64,000 bases of DNA. Origin: Apibacter muscae. Lineage in GTDB: Bacteria > Bacteroidota > Bacteroidia > Flavobacteriales > Weeksellaceae. This document shows positions 9,596 to 19,068 of the stretch, piece after piece. Positions within the stretch are counted from its first letter, which is position 1; each line of letters opens with the position of its first letter. Under the pieces are notes generated by a model. The model did not search any database, was not told the DNA's origin, and saw only the letters and a program-made list of their open reading frames with translations. The stretch is taken from assembly GCF_007845635.1 (NCBI RefSeq), contig NZ_SELG01000031.1, positions 1-64,000 on the forward strand, read 5' to 3'. The position numbers were made by a program, and so were the translations under genes.

Positions 9596-9638
9596 AATAT
9601 TAACTAATTTTTAACTGTGCTTAAATAATTATAAAATG

Positions 9639-10010
9639 CTAATTTTCAACTGATATTTTCTTAACTTCCACATCTCCCCATAAACTTTCTAAATCATAAT
9701 ATTCTCTAAATTCAGGCTGAAATATATGGACTGCAATAGATACATAATCCATCAACACCCACTGTAAATTATCTTTTCCCTCAACATGCCATGGTTTTTC
9801 TTTTAAACTTGTCCTAACATTTCTTTCAATTGAATCTGAAATGGCAGAAACCTGAGTATTGGAAGATCCCGTACATACAATAAAATAATCTGAGATTCTG
9901 TTTTCTAATTGTGTAAGATTTAAAATAGTTATATCGTATCCTTTAACATCTTCAATCCCTTGAACTATTGCATTTAGCAACACTTCTTTGTCAACTTCTG
10001 TATTAATCAT
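9639..10010 (-). CDS. rsfS: Ribosomal silencing factor RsfS (Iojap family)
   Basis: Binds ribosomal protein uL14 and blocks subunit joining when nutrients are short. The 123-residue protein has the family pattern: SDYFIVCTGSSNTQVSAI, then KPWHVEGKDNLQWVLMDY and VAVHIF-like IAVHIFQPEFREYYDLESLWGD. It is the first gene of the rsfS-ftsH-LUD-cdsA-psd run, with a TATTTTTG box upstream, and is divergent from birA. Confidence 0.95.
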   Translation of the reverse strand: MINTEVDKEVLLNAIVQGIEDVKGYDITILNLTQLENRISDYFIVCTGSSNTQVSAISDSIERNVRTSLKEKPWHVEGKDNLQWVLMDYVSIAVHIFQPEFREYYDLESLWGDVEVKKISVEN

Positions 10011-10052
10011 GCATTAATCTCTAATCTAAATATTATAATTTTTGAATTTTAG

Positions 10053-10060
10053 CAAAAATA
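10053..10060 (-). promoter_or_regulatory. -7 box for rsfS-ftsH run
   Basis: TATTTTTG on the minus strand, 43 bases before the rsfS ATG, fits TAnnTTTG. No -33 TTG is seen at the usual spacing. Confidence 0.4.
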
Positions 10061-10128
10061 GTCATTTATAATATTTAATTGTCTTTATTTTTAATAATTT
10101 TAACTTTATAATTTATATTTCAAATGTT

Positions 10129-10830
10129 ATGCCACTAGATTATTTGTTACATACAAGCTCTACAAATGTGTTTTTAAAAGATAATTTGGATAATTATAAA
10201 GTAAACTTTTCTGGCGTGTACACTTTTAATCAAACTAAAGGCAAAGGAGTTAATGGGAGTTCTTGGCAGTGTGAAGCCAACAAAAATATAGCCCTGTCAT
10301 TTTGTCTAAATCATAAAACAATGTCCAATCCTATAGATCTAAGTTTATGGGTTGCAGTAGTTATGAGAGATTGGGTTATGGATATACTTGAAAACAATGA
10401 TGTTTATATAAAATGGCCCAATGATATTGTTGTCAATGAAAAAAAAATTTGTGGAATTCTAATTGAAAAACATAAAGAATATTATATTATTGGAATTGGT
10501 CTTAATGTTAAGCAAACAAATTTTAATAATCTTTATACCGCTACTTCACTTTTTAAAGAAAACAATTTAAAGGATTACAACTTACATCAACTTGTTGATC
10601 AGCTAATTAATAGTTTTAAAATTAACTTATCATTATTAAAAGCCCCAGATGTGCTTCTTAATACTTATAATGAATATTTATTTGGCAAGAATATAGGAAG
10701 GGAATTTATTATTAACGAAAAAGTAATTAAGGGTATTATTAAAGAGGTAGATCGAGATGGACTATTAAATATTCAATTCAATAATACCATTGAAAGATTT
10801 AGAATGAAAGAAATTTCTTTTATTTTGTGA
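10129..10830 (+). CDS. birA: Biotin--[acetyl-CoA-carboxylase] ligase, catalytic form only
   Basis: Attaches biotin to biotin carboxyl carrier protein. The 233 residues hold the ligase domain only; there is no N-terminal winged-helix repressor domain, as is usual in Bacteroidota. The biotinyl-AMP loop is TKGKGVNGSSWQCE (about residues 40-53), followed by VYIKWPNDIVVNEKKICGILIE with the catalytic Lys, and GIGLNVKQTNF. The small SH3-like C-terminal domain ends the protein. It starts a plus-strand run with a TPR protein. Confidence 0.93.
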   Translation: MPLDYLLHTSSTNVFLKDNLDNYKVNFSGVYTFNQTKGKGVNGSSWQCEANKNIALSFCLNHKTMSNPIDLSLWVAVVMRDWVMDILENNDVYIKWPNDIVVNEKKICGILIEKHKEYYIIGIGLNVKQTNFNNLYTATSLFKENNLKDYNLHQLVDQLINSFKINLSLLKAPDVLLNTYNEYLFGKNIGREFIINEKVIKGIIKEVDRDGLLNIQFNNTIERFRMKEISFIL

Positions 10831-10921
10831 CTTAATGATTTTTCAACAAGTTATTATTTAAATAATTATAAATGAGATTTTTTAACTAATTTTACCTACC
10901 AACGATTAGAAATTAATATTT

Positions 10922-12277
10922 GTGGAAGACTTTTTTGATAATGATTTAGTTAATGAATTTGAGAATTTATTAGAGAATAATAAGTCAATTTATTTTGACT
11001 CTGATGAATTTAACGAAATTATCACTTTCTATTTAGATATTTATGATTTTGAATATGCGAATAAAGCATTGTTGATTGCATTAAATTTATACCCTGAAAG
11101 CCTAGATTTAAAAATTAAGCAACTGGAGTATTACGTGGGCGTAGAAGACCTTGAAACAGCTTCCTCTTTTATTGAATCATTAAAAGACTATTGTTTTAAC
11201 AATAATGATTATTTAATAGCTTCTGCTAGATATTGGTCTTTAAAGAAACTACATCATAAGTCAATTGAACTTTATTTAACAGCTTTAGAAAACCATGAAG
11301 AAGAAAATTACATTTACAATTGTATAGGAAATGAATATCTGGAATTGAATAAACCTAAGGAAGCTTTAGAAGCATATAAAAGCGCATTAAAATTCAATTT
11401 AAAAGATGATTATGCATTATTGTCCTGCATTCATTGCTATGAAGTTAGTTTCGAATATAATAATTGCATAACATTTTTAAATGATTATATAGATAATAAT
11501 CCTTACAGTGAAGAAGCATGGTTTCAGCTAGGTTTGCAGTATTTAAATATTAATAATTATAAACAGGGTTTAATTTCTTTTGATTATGTAATCATAATAA
11601 ATCCTAAAAGTATTGCCGGTTATTCCCAAAAAGCTTTTTGTTACGAAAAGCTTGAACTTTGGGAGAAAGCAATAGAAACTTATGAAGAATCCTTAGCTTT
11701 TGATGATACTGCTGCTTTTACATTCTTAAAAATTGGCTTAGCTTATAATAAGTTAAAAAAACATGACCTTGCCATGAAAGCTTTTTATAAGTCTACTAAA
11801 GAAGATCCACAATTTGATAAGGCTTGGTTTGAAATTTCTGATCTTTTTGATCTAATGAATGACAAAGAAGAAGCACTTGTATTTATAAAAAAAGCTTTGG
11901 AAATTGAGACTAAGGAAGTAAGTTATTGGAAAAAATATGCGTACTTAAATGTACAGTTAGGAAATTACCAAGAAGCCTCTGATGCCTTTGAAATTATTAT
12001 AGATCTAGAACCAGACACTTTTCATAATTGGTTGGCATACTCAGAATTATTAATCAATATGAAAGAATATTCTAAAGCGATTATAATTTTGAAAAATAGC
12101 TTAAAAACATTAAATAGAGCAGAAATTTATTATCAACTTGGAAATTGCTATTTTTTAATAAATGATATAGAAAAAGGTAATAATTGTTTAAAAATGGCAC
12201 TAAAATTGAATCCTTATATTAATATTGAAATGAAAGAGAAGTATTCCATACTTTTAAAAATAATAAATAATTACTGA
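10922..12277 (+). CDS. TPR-repeat protein
   Basis: A 451-residue protein made almost entirely of tetratricopeptide repeats, about ten or more, for example YNCIGNEYLELNKPKEALEAYKSALKFN and AFCYEKLELWEKAIETYEESLAF-type units. It has no signal peptide or membrane segment and starts with an acidic stretch (MEDFFDNDLVNEFENLLE). The start is GTG at 10922. TPR arrays are protein-binding scaffolds; the partner is unknown. It lies between birA and the AcpH-like gene, 23 bases before the latter. Confidence 0.88.
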   Translation: MEDFFDNDLVNEFENLLENNKSIYFDSDEFNEIITFYLDIYDFEYANKALLIALNLYPESLDLKIKQLEYYVGVEDLETASSFIESLKDYCFNNNDYLIASARYWSLKKLHHKSIELYLTALENHEEENYIYNCIGNEYLELNKPKEALEAYKSALKFNLKDDYALLSCIHCYEVSFEYNNCITFLNDYIDNNPYSEEAWFQLGLQYLNINNYKQGLISFDYVIIINPKSIAGYSQKAFCYEKLELWEKAIETYEESLAFDDTAAFTFLKIGLAYNKLKKHDLAMKAFYKSTKEDPQFDKAWFEISDLFDLMNDKEEALVFIKKALEIETKEVSYWKKYAYLNVQLGNYQEASDAFEIIIDLEPDTFHNWLAYSELLINMKEYSKAIIILKNSLKTLNRAEIYYQLGNCYFLINDIEKGNNCLKMALKLNPYINIEMKEKYSILLKIINNY

Positions 12278-12300
12278 AGACTAATATTTATTAGTATTAT

Positions 12301-12939
12301 ATGAATATTGTAGCTCACCAATTTTTATCTTTTAATATACCCGATATTCAAATAGGTAATATTTTGGGTGAGGTTGTTCGTGGTAAAGATTACCAAAATT
12401 ACCCACAATCTATAGCTACCGGAATTCTTTTACATAGACATATAGATTCTTTTACAGATAGCCATCCTATTGTAAAAGAAACTACAAGTATTTTTCATAA
12501 ATCTTATGGTAAATTTGCACCCATAATTACAGATGTAATTTATGACTATTTTTTAATTAAAAATTGGCATCTGTTTTACAAAGAACCTTTTTATGATTTT
12601 AAAAATTCTTGTTACAACCTTGTCAATAGTTTAGAAATACTTGTTCCTAAAAACTTAGAAGTATTCTTGATCTCTTTGATTAATGATGACTGGTTTGATA
12701 AGTATAAATCCCTAGAAGGTATTGAATGGACTTTACATAATTTAACTAAAAGGTCAAAATTCAAACATCTTATTCAAGATATGGGATATTCTATAAAAGA
12801 AATTTATCTTCAAGAAAAGAACATTGAAAATCAATTTTTATTATTTTTCCCTGAATTAGAAGAGTATTGTAAAGAGTTTATTATTAGATTGATGCCTAAT
12901 TATGAAAACTTAGTTAAGGAATATAGCGCTAAAAGATGA
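12301..12939 (+). CDS. Acyl carrier protein phosphodiesterase (AcpH/DUF479 family)
   Basis: A 212-residue HD-like phosphodiesterase homolog; AcpH removes the phosphopantetheine arm from acyl carrier protein. The pattern MNIVAHQFLSF, GNILGEVVRGK, GILLHRHIDSFTDSHP and FAPIITDVIYDYFLIKNW supplies the conserved His and Asp residues of the family. The stop overlaps the next gene by 4 bases. Activity on ACP in Bacteroidota is inferred from the family. Confidence 0.85.
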   Translation: MNIVAHQFLSFNIPDIQIGNILGEVVRGKDYQNYPQSIATGILLHRHIDSFTDSHPIVKETTSIFHKSYGKFAPIITDVIYDYFLIKNWHLFYKEPFYDFKNSCYNLVNSLEILVPKNLEVFLISLINDDWFDKYKSLEGIEWTLHNLTKRSKFKHLIQDMGYSIKEIYLQEKNIENQFLLFFPELEEYCKEFIIRLMPNYENLVKEYSAKR

Positions 12940-13343
12940 TGAATAGTTACATTGTATTTTTTGATGGGATCTGTAACCTTTGTAATTCTTGGGTGAAATT
13001 CATAATTAAATATGATAAAAAAAATAGGTTTAAGTTCGCTTCACTTCAATCAGAAATGGGGCAAAACTTTTTAAAAGAGAGGAATTTATCTTCACATTCT
13101 TTTGACTCTATTATATTATATCAACCCAATTCTGCCTACTTTTTAAAAAGTGATGCTGTTTTACAAATTTTTAAATTGTTAGGTTTTCCTTTTAGTATTC
13201 TAAGTATATTTTACATTTTCCCTTCTTTTATAAGAGATAAATTGTACTCATTGATTGCAAAAAATCGATATAAATTTTTTGGTAAAAGTGAAAGTTGCAT
13301 GATGCCGAATCCTGAATGGAAAGATAAATTTTTGACTAACTAA
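12936..13343 (+). CDS. DCC-family (DUF393) thiol-disulfide oxidoreductase-like protein
   Basis: A 135-residue protein with the family start FFDGICNLCNSWVKFIIKYDK; the CxxC at positions 12-15 is the putative redox site and follows the DG that gives the DCC-like motif (here DGICNLC). RFKFASLQSEMG and YKFFGKSESCMMPNPEW are also conserved-looking. It overlaps the AcpH-like gene and its end overlaps the convergent ClC gene by 4 bases. Confidence 0.87.
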   Translation: MMNSYIVFFDGICNLCNSWVKFIIKYDKKNRFKFASLQSEMGQNFLKERNLSSHSFDSIILYQPNSAYFLKSDAVLQIFKLLGFPFSILSIFYIFPSFIRDKLYSLIAKNRYKFFGKSESCMMPNPEWKDKFLTN

Positions 13344-15166
13344 TCTTCAGAAAAATCTATTATTAATTTTCTATACTTTTGAAGTAATTTGGATTTGGAA
13401 AGCATTCCTAGATATTTTTTATTTTTAACTACTGGCAAATACCAAACATCATAAGTATCAAATAAGTTGAATATTGCTTCGTTATCTCCTTTTAAAGAAT
13501 TAATAACTGCTGAGGAAGGGGTTACTATATCTTTTACTTCCAAACCTTCATATTTTTCCTTATCCAACAATAGCCCCATGATTTCATCCAATTGAATAAC
13601 TCCTAAATAATCTCCATTATCATCTTCTACTATAAATAAATTCCGATTTGATTTTGGAATTATTTCTTTAATAAAATCTACCAATTTCATGGTTGATTTA
13701 ACAACTATAAAATCCCTTTCAATCAGATTATTTATATTCATTCTTAAAATAGCTTCTTTATCTTTATTATGAGTAATCATTTGATTCTCTTTTTTTAGAT
13801 GATAGGTATAAACAGAATACTTATCAAATCTATATTTGACTAAATATGCTGTTGTAGCGGTAATTATAAGTGGAAAAAGTAAACTATAACCTCCCGTAAT
13901 TTCTGCTATTAAAAATATAGAAGTAATTGGAGCATGCATAATACCAGCCATAACTCCAGCCATTCCAACCAGAGTAAAATTATGCTCTGATAATTTAATC
14001 AAGCTTAACTTAGTAATAATTTTTTCGAAAATATACCCTAAAACACCTCCGGTAAATAGTGCAGGTCCAAAAACACCACCAATTCCCCCTGAAGCTGTTG
14101 TAAAACTACTAGCTATAACTTTGATAAATAAAATTGATAATAGAAATAGTATTAAAAATAAATTATTATCCTTCCATGAATTAAATAACGAGTTTTCAAT
14201 GATTACATTAGGTTTATCACTCATTAAATGCTGTATGCCAATATAACCTTCTCCAAAAAGTGGTGGAAAAATAAATATTAGTATACCTACACTTAAACCA
14301 CCTATTATTGCCTTAAGATATATATTCTTTTTTTGCGCAAACCTTTTTTCAATATATCTACTAAATTTAATAAAGTATACGGCATAGAATCCACATATAA
14401 TACCTAACAATATATAAAAAGGTATTTTAGATTTATCAAATGGTTCAAAAACTGCAAAATAAAAGGAAATATCATCTCCTAAAAAAAAGTAGGAAACTAG
14501 GGCTCCTGTAGTGGCTGAAATTAGTATGGGAATAATAGACCACATACTTAAATCAATCATTATAACTTCTAAAGAAAAAATTATGGCTGCTATTGGTGCT
14601 TTAAAAATTCCTGCAACAGCCGCTGAACATCCACAAGCAATAAATAAGGTTCTTAATTTAATGGGTAAATTAAATTTATCCGCAACATTTGCTCCTATTG
14701 CAGCTCCAGTATAAACAATAGGCGCTTCTAGACCAGACGAGCCTCCAAAGCCGACGGTAAGACTACTGGATACTATTGAACTATACGTGTTTTTAATATT
14801 TATTCTACTTTTATTTTTAGAAATTGCTGCTAAAACTTTTTCAACACCATGGCTAATATTTTCTTTTACAAAAAACTTTATGTAAATAACCGTTAAAAGA
14901 ATACCAATGGCAGGTAGAAAAATTATCCAATAATTAGAATATGAAATACCATTTCTATGATAGATTAATTCTTCTGTAAAGCTTACTAGATTTTTTAAAA
15001 TTACTGCACTTATTCCTCCAGTTAATCCTATGATAATGCTAATAATATATACAAATGCTTGGGGATTAGTAAGTAAAAATTTTCTTGCTAATAAATTAGC
15101 TTCAACTCTTATTCTTTTAAAAAGGAATATGATTATGAATAATTTATGTTTTTTTTTTCTTCTCAT
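13340..15166 (-). CDS. ClC-family chloride channel/antiporter with two CBS domains
   Basis: A 608-residue membrane protein. ClC selectivity motifs are visible: VGFGGSSGLEAPIVYTG with the gating Glu, AGIFKAPIAAIIFSLE, and GGIGGVFGPALFTGG. The C-terminal 140 residues hold two CBS domains (DFIVVKSTMKLVDFI and DIVTPSSAVINSLK), which usually sense adenine nucleotides. The presence of the gating Glu does not settle whether it is a channel or a Cl-/H+ exchanger. The next minus-strand gene upstream is 17 bases away. Confidence 0.92.
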   Translation of the reverse strand: MRRKKKHKLFIIIFLFKRIRVEANLLARKFLLTNPQAFVYIISIIIGLTGGISAVILKNLVSFTEELIYHRNGISYSNYWIIFLPAIGILLTVIYIKFFVKENISHGVEKVLAAISKNKSRINIKNTYSSIVSSSLTVGFGGSSGLEAPIVYTGAAIGANVADKFNLPIKLRTLFIACGCSAAVAGIFKAPIAAIIFSLEVIMIDLSMWSIIPILISATTGALVSYFFLGDDISFYFAVFEPFDKSKIPFYILLGIICGFYAVYFIKFSRYIEKRFAQKKNIYLKAIIGGLSVGILIFIFPPLFGEGYIGIQHLMSDKPNVIIENSLFNSWKDNNLFLILFLLSILFIKVIASSFTTASGGIGGVFGPALFTGGVLGYIFEKIITKLSLIKLSEHNFTLVGMAGVMAGIMHAPITSIFLIAEITGGYSLLFPLIITATTAYLVKYRFDKYSVYTYHLKKENQMITHNKDKEAILRMNINNLIERDFIVVKSTMKLVDFIKEIIPKSNRNLFIVEDDNGDYLGVIQLDEIMGLLLDKEKYEGLEVKDIVTPSSAVINSLKGDNEAIFNLFDTYDVWYLPVVKNKKYLGMLSKSKLLQKYRKLIIDFSED

Positions 15167-15183
15167 TTAATTACAACAAACCT

Positions 15184-16005
15184 TTATTCATTATTAATAA
15201 TATCAGTTCCCAAAATGTTTTTATATACAACATAAACCATCACCAATGTATATGGAACAGATAATGCATAAAGTAGCATAAAGCCAAACAACTGCCCAAT
15301 AATAGTACTTAATACAAAGGAAAGCAAAGAAATCATTAGCATTTTACCATAATTAATTTTAGCAATTTGTATGCTATATTTTAATGCTTTACCTAATGAA
15401 ATATTGTTTATAGCAATAAAGGCTCCTGCCAAATATAAAAAAGGCGAAAAAATTAACATTGGAAGATAAAAAAATACAATACTTATGGCTATAGCTATAT
15501 AATATATGACACCTAAAATGACCAAATTGAGAAACCTACGCCCTTCAAAATTTTGAATCAAATCTTTAAATGTAGCTAAACCTACTGTATCTTTTTTATA
15601 AGCACAATAAACAACTCCGGCTGAAAGTGGAAAAATTATAATTTTTGAAAAAATTAAGATTATAAATCTTTGCATAACGCAAAAATTACTTAAATAAGAA
15701 AAAAGTAAATTTCTTGTACCCATTAATGCCTCTTGACTTTTAACAATATCTCCTTTGGCAAATGTGTTAAGTAATACTATATAGGATTGATATATTGTAC
15801 CGTCCAAATCTGCAAGATCAAAATAACTGGTAAAAAATTGGTATACCAGTACTAATACACTGGATGTAAATAGAACAGAGAATATACCAAGAAAAAGTGT
15901 CTTAGTAAATAGTGAGAATGTTTGTGATAATATTTCTTTTATAGGTAGTTGATATTTATTTTTCTTTAAGTATTGTATTTTTTTTTCTATTTGATCTACT
16001 ATCAT
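15184..16005 (-). CDS. Multi-pass membrane protein of unknown function
   Basis: A 273-residue protein with a basic N-terminus (MIVDQIEKKIQYLKKNKYQ) and about six long hydrophobic segments. FKDLIQNFEGRRFLNLV and the cluster of small and aromatic residues around LGKALKYSIQIAKINYGKM resemble the family of glycerophosphodiester-phosphodiesterase-like or DUF-type membrane proteins often found singly in Flavobacteria. I do not recognise a catalytic motif. It precedes the ClC gene closely, so the two are probably co-transcribed. Confidence 0.6.
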   Translation of the reverse strand: MIVDQIEKKIQYLKKNKYQLPIKEILSQTFSLFTKTLFLGIFSVLFTSSVLVLVYQFFTSYFDLADLDGTIYQSYIVLLNTFAKGDIVKSQEALMGTRNLLFSYLSNFCVMQRFIILIFSKIIIFPLSAGVVYCAYKKDTVGLATFKDLIQNFEGRRFLNLVILGVIYYIAIAISIVFFYLPMLIFSPFLYLAGAFIAINNISLGKALKYSIQIAKINYGKMLMISLLSFVLSTIIGQLFGFMLLYALSVPYTLVMVYVVYKNILGTDIINNE

Positions 16006-16092
16006 ATATTAATAATTTTTTTATTCAATTTTTTAAAATATAAAAAATGACCAGAAAAACTGATCATTTCTATCAATTTATCTTATCCCTTT

Positions 16093-16668
16093 TTACTTTG
16101 CTCTGTTGCAGTAAATCCTCCAATTGATAACCATTGCAGAGGGATAGGTTTGACGTATTTTCTTTAAATCTGCTTGTGCAGATTCTTTTTTAAAATAATC
16201 TCCAGCTAAAAGTCTCCAATCTGGTCTCAAATAAGTCTTTTCAACTCTTAAATATGGGAATTTGGATCTAAAATCTGAAATCATTGTATTTATATCTTGT
16301 TCACTTTTAGCTTCTCCTACTTTAATCATATAGCCTGGGATATCCCTTCTTGAACCACATATATTCTTAGGATTTTCTTTATTGACAGTTCTAGTACTAT
16401 TTGTATTTGAAGAACTAGGTTTAGTATTTACAACTTTAGAATTATCAATCTCACTAATATCACTCCTTGAAGTACTAACTTTAGCTGGAATATTGGATTT
16501 GGGAACTTTTCTACACAATTGATCTTCATTAATCAAATCAATTATCTCTTTATTAGCTTCAATCGTTAGAGATCCTCCAGTTGCCGAATCAACCCTAGTA
16601 ATTTTTTCTTGTCCATTATAAAAATGAATACTAAGCAATAATAAAATAAAAAATAAAAATTTTTTCAT
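16093..16668 (-). CDS. SPOR-domain protein
   Basis: A 191-residue exported protein with a signal peptide (MKKFLFFILLLLSIHFYNGQ). A low-complexity Ser/Thr/Asn linker spans about residues 60-100. The C-terminal 80 residues form a SPOR domain (PGYMIKVGEAKSEQDINTM, then FPYLRVEKTYLRPDWRLLAGD and FKKESAQADLKKIRQTYP), which binds denuded peptidoglycan at division sites or other glycan strands. Bacteroidota encode several such stand-alone SPOR proteins of unclear role. Confidence 0.85.
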   Translation of the reverse strand: MKKFLFFILLLLSIHFYNGQEKITRVDSATGGSLTIEANKEIIDLINEDQLCRKVPKSNIPAKVSTSRSDISEIDNSKVVNTKPSSSNTNSTRTVNKENPKNICGSRRDIPGYMIKVGEAKSEQDINTMISDFRSKFPYLRVEKTYLRPDWRLLAGDYFKKESAQADLKKIRQTYPSAMVINWRIYCNRAK

Positions 16669-16688
16669 TAACTTTAGTTGTTTATATA

Positions 16689-16717
16689 CAAAATTAGTCT
16701 TTTAATTTAATTCACAA
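16689..16717 (-). promoter_or_regulatory. Promoter of SPOR gene
   Basis: On the minus strand TTG (16715-16717), an 18-base spacer and TAATTTTG (16689-16696) form a complete Bacteroidota promoter, 20 bases before the SPOR gene ATG. Confidence 0.6.
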
Positions 16718-16794
16718 ATATTTCCATTTAAATATCACTCATTAAAATATGATAATTGTACTTAAACATTTAGATATTTTTTTGGATTTAAAAT

Positions 16795-18921
16795 TTAAAA
16801 GATAGTGAATGTTAATTTCATAAATAAATTATTATCAAAATTCCCTTCATTATATGCTCCTATTCTATAATAAAATCCTAACCCAAAATAATAGATGATT
16901 CTATTAAATTCAACGCCAATTTCTTGGTAGTATTTCTTGGGGGTATTAAAACTTCCTTTAAATCGATGTAAAACTGTATGATCTAAATTCCCAACTAATC
17001 CTTTGTATAGAAAGGAAATATCTATTTTTTTTAAATTAAATAAGTTTACATTTCTAATATTATGCGTCAAATATAAAGCCGTATATCTATCTGCAAAGAA
17101 ATCTTCAGGGTTCATCGTTTCAAAAGCATGATAACCGAAAGAAGAAAATCTTTTCCAAATGTTACTTCCTTTCTTTGCATCACCAAAACTTCCAAACACA
17201 TTCCATAAAGGCGTATCTCCGAATACTAAACCAGATTCTATAAATAAATTACTTCTTCCCCATGAATTGTTAATAGACATATCTAAAGATAAATTTAATT
17301 TATCATATTCTAAACTAGATCCCAATAAATTCCAAGCTCTTAAATAATTTAAATATAGATATACAGGTTTATCTTTTATAGTGATTTTCCCTTTCGGGGT
17401 TAGCATATATTCTGCAAATGGAGAATACTTTATCTTTAGTTCTGTAGTAAATTGATCAAACCAACGGGATTTATTAAAATTTTTATACGAATACTCATAC
17501 TCCGATTTTTGTTCTTCGTAACCCAAGATTAAATTGGTCGTTATTTTCTTAAAAAAATCTTGTTGATAGGAAATTTTACCGCCTCTATATTTATAAAACA
17601 CTGAATTTTGTATAAAATTCAGTTCCTGTTTTATATCCCTTAAACTTTCCGGGTATCTATTTATAGAGCGACTAAAGGGATTTACATCTGCAAAAATTTG
17701 TAAGTTTATTTTTCTTTCTACCTCCTTATTCAATAAAAATTCTGTACCTATACCTCCATTTAAATCTGTACTTTTTGTTCCATAACCTAAATACCCATAC
17801 CATGAATAGTGGGGATTAAATTTAAAATTAGTCTTACCACCTAACTGAAATCTAAATCCCTCATAATCATTATAACTAGCAAGACTTAGCAAATTTAAAT
17901 TTATCTTGCCTACCGGTAGTACTCCTCTATTTAAATTCTGAGATAAATTAATTTTTTTTTCTATGGGATATATATGAAACAAAGTAGAAAATTCATAGGT
18001 GTTTTTCTCTTTTTCAGTAAGTGGATAATTTCTATAGGTGGATAATTTGCTAAACGAATCTTTTGAATAATCCTCCATCAATTCATAGGTATAACCTTTA
18101 AATTCCTGCTTTGAAAAATTTTCTTTTTTTCTTAAGTTTTTCACTGAATTTTCAATTACAATCCAAGGCCCAACCATCTTTTTACTAACTTTTAATTCTC
18201 TTGGCAAAAAAGAAGCTAAATCAATAACTCTAAGTTTAATTTGATTGGATTGTGACGCAGTATACCAAATATTTTCGTAAGGTTTCCATAAATTCTCAAA
18301 GGTACGAGTGTACATTTCATTGTATTCTACCCCCGTATATTTGGTTACTGCATAAGTGGCTGAATCTATATATAGTGTCCCCCTCTTACCATTTATAAAT
18401 AATTTTTTTTTGGCGGTGAATGAAAAAATATAGTTTTTTTTATCTTCAACCCAAGTGCTATCAATTAATCTAAAATTATATTGAGAATATTCATGGCTTA
18501 AAATTGAAGGAAATTCTTCTTGAAAATCAGCTTGCTTAAAAAGTTCTAAAAAAGGCTCTTTAAATCCAGATACCGCATCAGCCAAAATTAGTTTCTTGTC
18601 TCCCGAATTTTTCTCATGTTTAAATTTCGTAACCCTTTCCCCGATCAGAATTAATTCTTCTCTTGTATTTTTATTTCGATCTATGGAATCAATATAAGCC
18701 GATAAGTAATCGTCAATAAAATACTTTTGATATAAATCGTATTCATAAGATTCTAAACTTGACACACTATTGACATTCCTATTTTCTCTTACTTTCTCAA
18801 GTATTTTACTTGCATAATTTCCATGAAGAATTGTTTCTGCATTTGAATTATATTTTTTTTTATTCTGTGCTCCCACTAGGGTTGAAATAAAAAATATGAA
18901 ATAGATAAAAGTATTATTCAT
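16795..18921 (-). CDS. DUF5686-family outer-membrane protein
   Basis: A 708-residue protein with a signal peptide (NNTFIYFIFFISTLVGAQN). The central and C-terminal parts match the DUF5686 pattern of Bacteroidota: FSFTAKKKLFINGKRGTLYID, then many alternating beta segments ending in a short aromatic strand (MKLTFTIF), as in an outer-membrane barrel. The usual N-terminal carboxypeptidase-regulatory-like domain is missing or reduced; only the DAVSGFKEPF helical linker precedes the barrel. Function unknown in the family. Confidence 0.82.
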   Translation of the reverse strand: MNNTFIYFIFFISTLVGAQNKKKYNSNAETILHGNYASKILEKVRENRNVNSVSSLESYEYDLYQKYFIDDYLSAYIDSIDRNKNTREELILIGERVTKFKHEKNSGDKKLILADAVSGFKEPFLELFKQADFQEEFPSILSHEYSQYNFRLIDSTWVEDKKNYIFSFTAKKKLFINGKRGTLYIDSATYAVTKYTGVEYNEMYTRTFENLWKPYENIWYTASQSNQIKLRVIDLASFLPRELKVSKKMVGPWIVIENSVKNLRKKENFSKQEFKGYTYELMEDYSKDSFSKLSTYRNYPLTEKEKNTYEFSTLFHIYPIEKKINLSQNLNRGVLPVGKINLNLLSLASYNDYEGFRFQLGGKTNFKFNPHYSWYGYLGYGTKSTDLNGGIGTEFLLNKEVERKINLQIFADVNPFSRSINRYPESLRDIKQELNFIQNSVFYKYRGGKISYQQDFFKKITTNLILGYEEQKSEYEYSYKNFNKSRWFDQFTTELKIKYSPFAEYMLTPKGKITIKDKPVYLYLNYLRAWNLLGSSLEYDKLNLSLDMSINNSWGRSNLFIESGLVFGDTPLWNVFGSFGDAKKGSNIWKRFSSFGYHAFETMNPEDFFADRYTALYLTHNIRNVNLFNLKKIDISFLYKGLVGNLDHTVLHRFKGSFNTPKKYYQEIGVEFNRIIYYFGLGFYYRIGAYNEGNFDNNLFMKLTFTIF

Positions 18922-18986
18922 GCAGAAGATTTTGCAATGCTCAAACGAGTTATTTTCTAGATTTTAACCTAATTTTTAAATCGTAA

Positions 18987-18994
18987 CAAATATA
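18987..18994 (-). promoter_or_regulatory. -7 box for DUF5686 gene
   Basis: TATATTTG on the minus strand, 65 bases before the ATG. It is back to back with the ABC-transporter promoter on the other strand. Confidence 0.4.
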
Positions 18995-19036
18995 AAATTT
19001 TAGTTTTAATTTAATTTTAAGATATAAAACTTTTAG

Positions 19037-19044
19037 TAATTTTG
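19037..19044 (+). promoter_or_regulatory. -7 box for ABC-exporter genes
   Basis: TAATTTTG fits TAnnTTTG. It covers the in-frame TTG at 19042, which therefore cannot be the translation start and supports the ATG at 19069. Confidence 0.45.
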
Positions 19045-19068
19045 GCTATTGATTTTATTAGTTTCTTT